Assembly: GCA_017634475.1 (NCBI GenBank)
Contig: JAGBNH010000083.1
Span: 1 to 35,245, forward strand
Direction: 5' to 3'
Length of the DNA: 35,245 bases
From: Eubacterium sp.
GTDB taxonomy: Bacteria; Bacillota; Clostridia; Lachnospirales; Lachnospiraceae
Below the pieces are notes generated by a model, which was not told the DNA's origin, ran no database searches, and saw nothing but the letters and a program-made list of their open reading frames with translations. Below are positions 8,204 to 15,958 of this stretch, in pieces. Positions within the stretch are counted from its first letter, which is position 1. Each line of letters opens with the position of its first letter. The translations under genes and the position numbers were made by a program.

Positions 8204-8731
8204 ATGAGTAAAGTAACCTGCGGGTTATTCTGGGGGACCATGGGAACTCGCCACTGCCGAATAATCCCCGGAAAGCCGGGAAGCGTAACTGGTGGAAGTT
8301 CCCAGAAACTCGGAAAAAACATGATGCAGACAATGGGCCTGAGTCGCCGAACAAAATGGACAGGATATCAGGCCCAACATATTATACCTGTCGAACTGAA
8401 TAACCATCCCATACTCAAAAAAATGGGATTTGATCTGGATGCTGCTTCAAACGGCATGTTTCTTCGAATACCAGGTAACGATGTCAGTGCCACTTCCCGC
8501 CATCAGGGATATCATGCACCCTACAATAAACTCGTAGAAAAACTTCTTGATCGCATTAACATAAATGCCAGTATCAATTCACTTCAAAAAGAGGTAAAAT
8601 CTATACAAAATAATCTACGAAAAATGCAGCAAACCGGAATCGTTCTGTATTCCAAACAGGGAGCAAGCCTAGAACTATTGGAACGGACTTATAAACGACT
8701 AACATCAAAGAAAGGATCTGCAAATGGATAA
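8204..8731 (+). CDS. AHH-type HNH/ENDO VII nuclease (putative toxin)
   Basis: The protein has 175 residues from the ATG at 8204, 7 bases after AGGAGG. The ATG at 8201 is also possible. Residues 55-110 match the AHH nuclease group of the HNH/ENDO VII superfamily, common as the toxic tip of polymorphic toxins: YQAQHIIPVEL (H59), then GFDLDAASNGMFLR (N83), then RHQGYHAPY (H100, H104). The first His of the AHH signature is Gln here. There is no secretion, repeat or pre-toxin domain, so it is a free-standing cartridge. The last 60 residues look helical. It overlaps the next gene by 8 bp, a typical toxin-immunity arrangement. It may also act inside the cell, for example against phage. Confidence 0.78.
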   Translation: MSKVTCGLFWGTMGTRHCRIIPGKPGSVTGGSSQKLGKNMMQTMGLSRRTKWTGYQAQHIIPVELNNHPILKKMGFDLDAASNGMFLRIPGNDVSATSRHQGYHAPYNKLVEKLLDRININASINSLQKEVKSIQNNLRKMQQTGIVLYSKQGASLELLERTYKRLTSKKGSANG

Positions 8732-9161
8732 AACAATCATTAAAAACCATATATACAATGATACTATTTCCCAAGCCAGAGCATTTGTGCAAAGCATTAA
8801 TGATGAAGAATCACTTTTTGTTTATGCCTATAATTATAATTGGGATAATGGATTCGATGTACCGACTGCAATTCTGCAAAACAAATGTTGTTCACTAAGC
8901 ATCGCATTGATGATTTTTCATTCTTGTGACGGCATTCTCTATCTCCAGGATAAGGAATCCGATGCAGGAACCAAAGCGTGGCAATCATTTATCAGCAGTC
9001 TATACAAACGGATACTCAACAGCGAATTCAACAGTGGAAACACGGCCTTTAATCCCCAATTATCCAAAGTATCAGAATACAGACTTCGGAAAAGATTAAA
9101 TGAAAACGAGATAGTTTTTATCACACCGATCACCGGTAATGATTACTATATTAATCTATAA
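8724..9161 (+). CDS. DUF4274-like putative immunity protein
   Basis: This 145-residue soluble protein carries a YNYNWDNGFDVPTAIL segment followed by a Cys-containing ALMIFHSCDGILYL helix (residues 36-75). That resembles DUF4274, a family often found beside nuclease toxins. The start overlaps the end of the nuclease gene by 8 bp, with AAAGGA 7 bases before the ATG, so the two are translationally linked. Neutralising the nuclease is the likely role, inferred from context and not shown by the sequence. The gene ends just before the shared terminator facing aspS. Confidence 0.65.
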   Translation: MDKTIIKNHIYNDTISQARAFVQSINDEESLFVYAYNYNWDNGFDVPTAILQNKCCSLSIALMIFHSCDGILYLQDKESDAGTKAWQSFISSLYKRILNSEFNSGNTAFNPQLSKVSEYRLRKRLNENEIVFITPITGNDYYINL

Positions 9162-9187
9162 CACAATTATCCCAAATGAACACCAAC

Positions 9188-9232
9188 AAAAAAGCGAAGA
9201 ATCCCGCACGGGCAGGGCTCTTCGCTTTCTTT
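9188..9232. terminator. Bidirectional terminator between the immunity-like gene and aspS
   Basis: The arms AGCGAAGA (about 9193-9200) and TCTTCGCT (about 9218-9225) pair around a GC-rich loop. On the minus strand the stem is followed by TTTTTTG, and on the plus strand by TTTCTTTG. It can end both the toxin module (plus) and the long operon finishing with aspS (minus). Confidence 0.85.
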
Positions 9233-9242
9233 GATAACGTAA

Positions 9243-11039
9243 TTATTCTTCTGTCTCCCCTGTCAGGGCGATTCCCAGCTCCTCCAACTGGATGGGATCC
9301 ACCACATTCGGCGCTTCGCACATCAGGTCGGAAGCATCCTTTACCTTCGGGAAGGCAATGACGTCACGAATGGAATCGCACTTGCACATGAGCATGAGCA
9401 GACGATCCAGTCCGTAAGCCAGACCTGCGTGGGGCGGTACACCGTACTTAAATGCGGTAAGCAGGAAACCGAATTTGTCCTCCGCACTTTCTCTGGTGAG
9501 TCCGATCACATCAAACATCTTCTCCTGAATATCATTCTGGTGGATCCGGACAGAACCGCCGCCGATCTCCACGCCGTTCAGCACGATATCGTAGGCCTTT
9601 GCCCGAACCGAACCCGGATCACTGTCCAGCTTGTCCAGATCCTCCTCCATAGGCATGGTGAAGGGGTGATGCATGGCAACGAAACGGTTCTCTTCCTCGC
9701 TCCACTCAAGCAGCGGGAACTCGGTGATCCATACGAATCGGTATGTGTTCTTGTCGCAGAGCCCCATTTCCTCTGCCATATGACAGCGAAGAGCTCCCAA
9801 AGTTTCCAGCACAAGCTTCTTCTTTGCGTCTGCAAGGATCAGTACCAGATCCCCTGCGCCGGCGCCGGCCTTCTCCTTGATGGCCTTAAGTTCCTCCTCC
9901 TTCATGAACTTGGCGAAGGAGCATTTCTCCTCACCCTCTGCGGGGATGGAGATATAGGCCAGGCCCTTCATTCCGTAGCCCTTCACAAATTCGGTAAGGG
10001 CGTCCAGCTTCTTCCGGGGCATACCGCCCATACCCGGAACGGTAATGGCCCGTACGGTACCGCCGGCCTGCAGAGCACCGGAGAATACCACGAATTCACA
10101 GCCTGCTACAGTCTCGGAGAGATCGATCAGCTCCATACCGAACCGAAGGTCCGGCTTATCGGAGCCGTAATGCTCCATGGCGTACTGCCAGGTCATCCGC
10201 TGAATGGGCAGCTCCACATCCACGCCGATGGCGTCCTTGAACATACGCTTCAGCAGACGTTCATTTACATCCAGCACATCATCCACATCCACAAAGGAAA
10301 GCTCCATATCGATCTGGGTGAATTCCGGCTGACGGTCTGCACGCAGATCCTCATCCCGGAAGCACTTTGCGATCTGAAAATACCGGTCGTAGCCCGAACA
10401 CATCAGAAGCTGCTTAAAGAGCTGGGGAGACTGGGGCAGCGCATAGAAGGTGCCCGGATGTACACGGCTGGGCACCAGATAGTCTCTTGCCCCCTCAGGC
10501 GTAGACTTGCAGAGCACCGGCGTCTCGATCTCAAGGAAGCCCTCTTCTGCCATAAACGCCCGAACAGTAGTGGTCACCTTGCTTCTCAGCATGATATTCT
10601 TCTGAATATCCGGACGGCGAAGATCCAGGAACCGGTATTTCAACCGGATATCCTCCTTGGTCTTGCTGTCAGCCTCTACCGGGAACGGAGGGGTTTCTGC
10701 CTCAGCCAGTACCCGGAGAGAATCTGCGATGAGCTCGATCTCGCCAGTTGCCATGTTCTCATTTACTCCGCCGGCGCGAAGCTCTACCTTACCGGTAACT
10801 GCGATAACGAACTCACTTCTCAGTCGGCCCGCACGCTCGAATACTTCCGCTCCTGCTGTCTTCTCTTCGAAAATGATCTGCAGCACGCCGGACCGGTCCC
10901 GAAGATCCGTGAAGACGATACCGCCCTTATTCCGGCTCTTCTGCACCCATCCCATAACCGTAACCTGTTCACCGACATTTGCCTTTGAAAGCTCTGCACA
11001 CCTGTGGGACCGTTTCAGCCCCTTCATTGATTCTGCCAT
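9243..11039 (-). CDS. aspS: Aspartate--tRNA ligase
   Basis: The 598-residue protein is a bacterial-type class II aspartyl-tRNA synthetase, which charges tRNA-Asp with aspartate in the cytoplasm. An N-terminal OB-fold anticodon-binding domain (about 15-110) precedes the catalytic core. Motif 2 lies in FRDEDLRADRQPEFTQID, and motif 3 in GLAYGLDRLLMLM near the C-terminus. The inserted GAD domain typical of bacterial AspRS fits the length. The ATG has AAGGAG 6 bases upstream. It is the last gene of the minus-strand run. Only 41 bp without a terminator separate it from the giant CW-repeat gene, so its expression may depend on reading through that gene or on an internal promoter I could not identify. 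Confidence 0.96.
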   Translation of the reverse strand: MAESMKGLKRSHRCAELSKANVGEQVTVMGWVQKSRNKGGIVFTDLRDRSGVLQIIFEEKTAGAEVFERAGRLRSEFVIAVTGKVELRAGGVNENMATGEIELIADSLRVLAEAETPPFPVEADSKTKEDIRLKYRFLDLRRPDIQKNIMLRSKVTTTVRAFMAEEGFLEIETPVLCKSTPEGARDYLVPSRVHPGTFYALPQSPQLFKQLLMCSGYDRYFQIAKCFRDEDLRADRQPEFTQIDMELSFVDVDDVLDVNERLLKRMFKDAIGVDVELPIQRMTWQYAMEHYGSDKPDLRFGMELIDLSETVAGCEFVVFSGALQAGGTVRAITVPGMGGMPRKKLDALTEFVKGYGMKGLAYISIPAEGEEKCSFAKFMKEEELKAIKEKAGAGAGDLVLILADAKKKLVLETLGALRCHMAEEMGLCDKNTYRFVWITEFPLLEWSEEENRFVAMHHPFTMPMEEDLDKLDSDPGSVRAKAYDIVLNGVEIGGGSVRIHQNDIQEKMFDVIGLTRESAEDKFGFLLTAFKYGVPPHAGLAYGLDRLLMLMCKCDSIRDVIAFPKVKDASDLMCEAPNVVDPIQLEELGIALTGETEE

Positions 11040-11080
11040 TTTTTTCTCCTTGCTTCTCTTTTTAAGTCTGTCATGTATTC

Positions 11081-14000
11081 CTAGTTCAGCATCAGCCCGT
11101 TCTGATCGAAGCTGTAAAGCTTTCCGCCGATCATCCAGGTGCCCTTCAGATAATGACCATCCGCTCCGAAATAATACCAGCCGATACCGATCTTCTTCCA
11201 GGTATTCTTCATGATCTCGCCGTTTGCATCCGCGTAATACCCTCCATAGGTTCCGTTCTTTACCATCCTTCCGTCCATCATCAGGTAGGTCTTGTTGTTG
11301 ACGGTAAGAAGCGTCCGTTCATACAGTCTGCCGCCTTTGAAGTAATACCAGTCATTTCCCTTCTTTACCCATCCGTTGGATCCGGTATAGGTTTCGGTAA
11401 GTGCACCGTCGGTCCCAAAATGATACAGCACTGAACCGTCTATCGATTCCCATCCGGTGAGGATCCCCGTCCCCGGAGTGCTGTAGTAGGTCTTTCCTCC
11501 TACGGTGAACCATCCGTCATAACATGCGCCGTTGGTCCCGAAGTAATAGGTCTTTCCGTTTATGGTCTGCCAACCGGTCTTCAGCTCACCTGCTCCGGTG
11601 TTCCCATGGTAATATACAGCCCAGATATTATTATACGGAGTATCGTTACCTACTGTGTTCGTCGTCGCCATACTTCCCGGCATATTATAGGTATTATACA
11701 CCTTGCTCTTTTCAACGAATTCTCCGTTTTTGATCATTCCGGCTTCCACATAGAGCCAGGAGCTGCCCACCGCATACCAGCCGTCTTCCGGGTGACTTAC
11801 AGATTTCAGCAGTTTTCCGGTCTCAGCGTCTATAAGATACAGTGTATGATCCTTCATGAAGGACTCGGTCACCAGCCCGTGATCAGCGCCGAAATAGTAC
11901 CAGTTTCCGCCCAGCTTCACCCATTCTTCAGCTACACCGATCCCCTTTTCATTGATATAATACTTTTCTGTCAGGCGATAAGGAGTTCCGTAATCGATCA
12001 CCTGTGTGGCGAAGGAATACACACCCTGATCCTTCACCAGATCACCCTTGCCATCAAATGTATAGCAGTGATCATAGCGCTGGTTCGTTGGCTTTCCATA
12101 TCGCAAATATACATTACCCAGCCATCCGGTGTATGGTACTCCATCCTTCAGATAGATCCGGCATCCGGTTGCATCATTCCAGCCATCCTCCAACGTATCC
12201 GAGCCTGTGACCACACCGTCGGAACCGATCCGATAGACAGTTTTCATTTCATCGTATGTATCCTCGGTTTTAAGGACATAATCCCAGAAAATGTAATGCT
12301 TTCCGCCGATCGTCGTTGCTCCGCTCACCAGAAGGTTACTTACCGGATCTACATAGTACCAGTTACCATCCATATAAACCCAGCCGGAAGTGATCCTTGC
12401 TCCATTCTTACCGTAGATCCTGCGTTCTTTCCGATGATCGGTCAGCATGATGCCGTCCTGATCAAAGTAATATTCCTTATCATTGATGGTATAATTCCCG
12501 CCATACTTATGTATGCCATTCTCTGCATAAAACCAGAGACCGGACAGCTGGGTCCATCCGTCACTGTTAAGCTTTCCGACATATGCACCATTTTGATCAT
12601 AATAGTACTCGACACCGTCTATACGCTGGATCCGGGTCTGCATGATCCCGTTAATTCCGAAATAATAGTATTTATTGCCAAGCTTCTGTACGCCGGTAAG
12701 AGCTTCTCCGCTGCCCTTCAGATAGACCACTCCGCCGTAAGGCAGATAATTCCACCCGTTATTCATCATCGTTCCGTCATTGTGGAAATAATAGTAACTA
12801 TCACCGATCTGATAACCTGAGCCTGTGTATGCACCTCCCGAAGAACCGAAATAGTAATACTTTCCTCCCAGCTTCCTCCATGCCGACCTCACAAGCTTAC
12901 CATCTTCCACACAGCAGGGTACCCGGTTCAGTGTATTCAGATCATAAACAAAATATATGCCATCCTTTGTTACCTCGCTGAGCACGCCGTTGGAACCTGC
13001 CAGATAAAGCATATTATCTATTTCCGAAATGACATATTCGTTACATACAACCCTGCCGCCACGAGAATAGTATTTCTTACCGTTCACACTGAAGGATCTC
13101 CACCGAGCTGCACCATTCTTACCATAGTACTCCATTCCATACCATGCATCTGTAAGCAAAGCCCCGGAGCCGTCAGTGGAACGATAGTATTCTATACCCA
13201 CCGAGAATCTGGTATTCCTGTACAGCTTTCCTCTGCCATCAAAGCCATAATACTTACCATCGATCTTCTTCACCGTAGAGTAACAAAGTTCGTCATTCTC
13301 ATAATAATACCAGTCTCCATCCACCTCTAACCAACCATTCTCCTGGTAGGATGCATAACCGTTTTTCGCTACGATCCATGTATGGCCCCCCTGGACCGTC
13401 TTCGTACCCTGAAGCATCTGACCGTTTGTATTGTAGAATGTATCGAAGTATTCGGTGAAGATATAGGTATGTCCTTCCACCTTCTTTGCTCCCCGCAGAG
13501 CAATTCCCTGATGGTTGTAATAATACCACTTGCCGTCAGTAGTCTGGAACCATGTATTGCTGTACAGTTCACCGTTTGCCTTTGCTCTGTAACAATCATC
13601 GCCATGCCGGAAGCAGCAGTTTTTATACATCACACCGCTTCCCGAAAAGGCATACAGCTTCCCATTGATCTCGGATACCGTTTCCTTTAAGGGTTCTCCG
13701 TTCATTACATAGAGATACTCGGATCCCACCTTATTCCAGCCCTCGGAAAGAGGGGTGGCCTTTCCGCTCGGATCCAGATAGAAAATGCCCTGCTTTGGTC
13801 CTTCCACAAGAACAACGGTGGTGTTCGCCATCATTTCCCCATAGGAATTAAAGTAATAATCGTTTTTTCCAATGGTCCGGTAACCGGTATAGGCTGCACC
13901 GCCTTCCCCGAAATAATACCAGTTACCGTCCTCATATTTATACCAGCTTTTTTCCGTAAGGACGCCATCCTTGCCTGCATGGAACCTCTCGACATCCATC

Positions 14001-15097
14001 GTCCCTTCAAATTTGCTGTAAGTAAAGTTGTCCGTGACCATTCTGCCGTCATCATCGAAACAATAAAGCTTTGATCCCACCCGGATCACAGCCCCCATTA
14101 CCGGAGAGCCGTATTTCATATAATACCAGCCATCGCCCACCTTCTTCCATCCGGATCCGCTGATCAGGGTCGGATAGCCGTTCTCATCTCCGACATACCA
14201 TTTTCCATCCTGGGTCTGTATGGCCTTATTGACGATAAGCTCACCACTATAGTCAAACAGATACTCTTTCCCGCTGACCTTAACGATCCCCGATACACCG
14301 GCTCCATCCGCTCCGTAATAGTACCAGGCCTCTACACTTCCATTCCAGGTCTTCATATACCATTCAGATCGATAGAGTCTGCCATCGCTCTTTGCTCTGA
14401 AATACTGGTACCTGCCGTCGATCACAAGTGAAAATGAGGCGTTTTGGTACATAACACCATAGGAGTCGAAGCCGTACAGGGATTTTCCGATCTGCATGAC
14501 CTTTCCCGCTACCTTCACGCCATCCACATAATAATAGGTTTTCCCTTCGCTCACGACCCAGCCGTTCTGTTCTTCGCTTATGCCCTCTTTCTCCTGCGGA
14601 GCGTCATTCCTGGCATCTTCTTCGATGTCAGCTTCCGTTTCTTCCTCGGGCTCAGCAGCTGTTTCTTCTTCATTCTCAGTCTGCGTTTCTCCTTCAGTCC
14701 CAGACTGCGTTTCTTCAGTCCCAGACTGCGTTTCTACTTCAGTCTCAGACTGCTTTTCTCCTTCAGTCTCAGACTGCGTTTCTTCAGTCCCAGACTGCGT
14801 TTCTTCTTCAGTCTCAGACTGCATTTCTCCTTCAGTCCCAGCCTGCGTTTCCTCTTCAGTCTCAGACTGCGTTTCTTCTTCAGTCCCAGACTGCGTTTCT
14901 TCTTCAGTCCCAGACTGCGTTTCTTCTTCAGTCCCAGACTGCGTTTCTCCTTCAGTCCCAGACTGCGTTTCTTCCTCTGCCACAACTTCCGGCACTTCGG
15001 CGTTTACGCTTCCCGTAAAGCCTGAAGCTGCCAGCATTCCGGCAACCGCTGCCATTAACAGATATCTTTTCTTTCTGCTGAATTTCTGTAAATGCAT
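11081..15097 (-). CDS. Giant secreted CW-repeat surface protein 1
   Basis: The protein has 1338 residues from the ATG at 15097. This start has GGAGG 6 bases upstream and matches the paralogue's N-terminus, while the ATG at 15103 directly abuts the GGAGG. A signal peptide (RKKRYLLMAAVAGMLA, cleavage near VNA at 34) leads into an acidic, low-complexity stalk of eight-residue units ETQSGTEE (43-144). About fifty divergent cell-wall-binding-type repeats then run to the C-terminus, with the pattern W-YY, G, and GK-YYF. No catalytic domain, LPXTG signal or transmembrane anchor is seen, so it may be held on the wall by the repeats alone. It is clearly paralogous to the protein at 15959-19885 and is co-oriented with the peptidase gene between them. 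Function unknown: adhesion or polymer binding is inference. Confidence 0.88.
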   Translation of the reverse strand: MHLQKFSRKKRYLLMAAVAGMLAASGFTGSVNAEVPEVVAEEETQSGTEGETQSGTEEETQSGTEEETQSGTEEETQSETEEETQAGTEGEMQSETEEETQSGTEETQSETEGEKQSETEVETQSGTEETQSGTEGETQTENEEETAAEPEEETEADIEEDARNDAPQEKEGISEEQNGWVVSEGKTYYYVDGVKVAGKVMQIGKSLYGFDSYGVMYQNASFSLVIDGRYQYFRAKSDGRLYRSEWYMKTWNGSVEAWYYYGADGAGVSGIVKVSGKEYLFDYSGELIVNKAIQTQDGKWYVGDENGYPTLISGSGWKKVGDGWYYMKYGSPVMGAVIRVGSKLYCFDDDGRMVTDNFTYSKFEGTMDVERFHAGKDGVLTEKSWYKYEDGNWYYFGEGGAAYTGYRTIGKNDYYFNSYGEMMANTTVVLVEGPKQGIFYLDPSGKATPLSEGWNKVGSEYLYVMNGEPLKETVSEINGKLYAFSGSGVMYKNCCFRHGDDCYRAKANGELYSNTWFQTTDGKWYYYNHQGIALRGAKKVEGHTYIFTEYFDTFYNTNGQMLQGTKTVQGGHTWIVAKNGYASYQENGWLEVDGDWYYYENDELCYSTVKKIDGKYYGFDGRGKLYRNTRFSVGIEYYRSTDGSGALLTDAWYGMEYYGKNGAARWRSFSVNGKKYYSRGGRVVCNEYVISEIDNMLYLAGSNGVLSEVTKDGIYFVYDLNTLNRVPCCVEDGKLVRSAWRKLGGKYYYFGSSGGAYTGSGYQIGDSYYYFHNDGTMMNNGWNYLPYGGVVYLKGSGEALTGVQKLGNKYYYFGINGIMQTRIQRIDGVEYYYDQNGAYVGKLNSDGWTQLSGLWFYAENGIHKYGGNYTINDKEYYFDQDGIMLTDHRKERRIYGKNGARITSGWVYMDGNWYYVDPVSNLLVSGATTIGGKHYIFWDYVLKTEDTYDEMKTVYRIGSDGVVTGSDTLEDGWNDATGCRIYLKDGVPYTGWLGNVYLRYGKPTNQRYDHCYTFDGKGDLVKDQGVYSFATQVIDYGTPYRLTEKYYINEKGIGVAEEWVKLGGNWYYFGADHGLVTESFMKDHTLYLIDAETGKLLKSVSHPEDGWYAVGSSWLYVEAGMIKNGEFVEKSKVYNTYNMPGSMATTNTVGNDTPYNNIWAVYYHGNTGAGELKTGWQTINGKTYYFGTNGACYDGWFTVGGKTYYSTPGTGILTGWESIDGSVLYHFGTDGALTETYTGSNGWVKKGNDWYYFKGGRLYERTLLTVNNKTYLMMDGRMVKNGTYGGYYADANGEIMKNTWKKIGIGWYYFGADGHYLKGTWMIGGKLYSFDQNGLMLN
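14666..14971 (-). repeat. 24-bp coding tandem repeat (acidic stalk of CW protein 1)
   Basis: Thirteen units encode ETQSGTEE or close variants. Eleven are 24 bp and two are 21 bp. Several neighbouring copies are identical or nearly so at DNA level (CAGACTGCGTTTCTTCTTCA on the plus strand), so slippage could change the stalk length in frame. Confidence 0.9.
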
Positions 15098-15151
15098 CTC
15101 CATCCTCCAAATCGTATGATGCCAGAGTCAAAAGGTGTTTTGACCTTATCA

Positions 15152-15946
15152 TCAATAATATTCCGGTTGCAGCATTCCTGCGTACCATTCAATGATCTGA
15201 TTTCCAAACAGAACCGCCAGAGCCATTCCCGCACAGAGTGACGGTCCGAAGGGGATATGCTCCTTCCCGCCCTTTTTCTTTCTGGCGAGGATGATCACTC
15301 CCACGACGCCACCGATTATGGTTCCCAGTAAAAAACCGATCAGGATCATTTTCCATCCCAGCAGGAAGCCTGCTGCAAACATCATCTTAATATCTCCGCC
15401 GCCGAAAGCATCCGGACGGATCAGATTAATCAGGATCAGCGGCACACCTATACAGGCGAAACCGATGAGCCGGCTCACGATATCGATCTCTGAGAAGGGC
15501 GGGATATCCCTGAAGGTGAGCAGCGAGAGCAGTCCCAGTCCCAGGATCACCAGATTCAGGGAGAAGGGGATCTCCATTGTATCCATATCGATCATGGAAA
15601 TGAGGATCATCGCCGTGAAGAAACCAAGCAGCGTCCAGGTTGCAGCATTTACGCCGTGGCAGAGCCAGAGTCCCGTTGCCCCCGCCGCACCCAGAAGGAT
15701 ACAGAGGAGAAGTCTTGACGGCCGTTCCTTCACAATATCCTTAACCGGCATGTGAACGAGCTTTGCTTCCGCTTCCTTTCGTTTCTGAAACGCATCCTTC
15801 TCTGCTTTGGTCATCTTTCCGTCCACGTCCTCGTCATAATCCTCCCGGGCGCGAATATATGCATCAAAACGGCGGTTGCCGATGGCCTGCAGGCCTCCGG
15901 CAACCGTACCGATCAGAATGAAACAAATGATCCATAGTATGTCCAA
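15152..15946 (-). CDS. A24-family prepilin peptidase with EF-hand-like loop
   Basis: This 264-residue integral membrane aspartic peptidase has the two family Asp motifs: IDMDTMEIP (about 137-145) and FGGGDIK (about 187-193). Several hydrophobic segments start with residues 2-20 and continue from about 78. The N-methyltransferase domain of PilD, with its Cys pairs, is absent, as in shorter A24 members. Between the first two membrane segments lies a charged helix-loop-helix, and D38-E49 fits the EF-hand calcium loop (D-x-D-x-D-G-x-M-x-x-x-E). The start is a TTG with AAAGGAG 7 bases upstream. That ribosome site overlaps the stop codon of the upstream CW gene, which suggests translational coupling. 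No pilin gene lies in the window, so its substrate is unknown. Confidence 0.85.
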   Translation of the reverse strand: MDILWIICFILIGTVAGGLQAIGNRRFDAYIRAREDYDEDVDGKMTKAEKDAFQKRKEAEAKLVHMPVKDIVKERPSRLLLCILLGAAGATGLWLCHGVNAATWTLLGFFTAMILISMIDMDTMEIPFSLNLVILGLGLLSLLTFRDIPPFSEIDIVSRLIGFACIGVPLILINLIRPDAFGGGDIKMMFAAGFLLGWKMILIGFLLGTIIGGVVGVIILARKKKGGKEHIPFGPSLCAGMALAVLFGNQIIEWYAGMLQPEYY

Positions 15947-15958
15947 AACAATACTCCT

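Noticed and set aside
9429..10988. 519-codon open frame antisense to aspS
   Set aside because: Shadow of a certain housekeeping gene.
11606..12820. 404-codon open frame antisense to CW protein 1
   Set aside because: Antisense to a protein with signal peptide and clear repeats. No family features.
14734..14985. Lys/Arg/Leu-rich repeat frame inside the 24-bp array
   Set aside because: It is another frame of the acidic stalk repeat and is explained by the tandem DNA.
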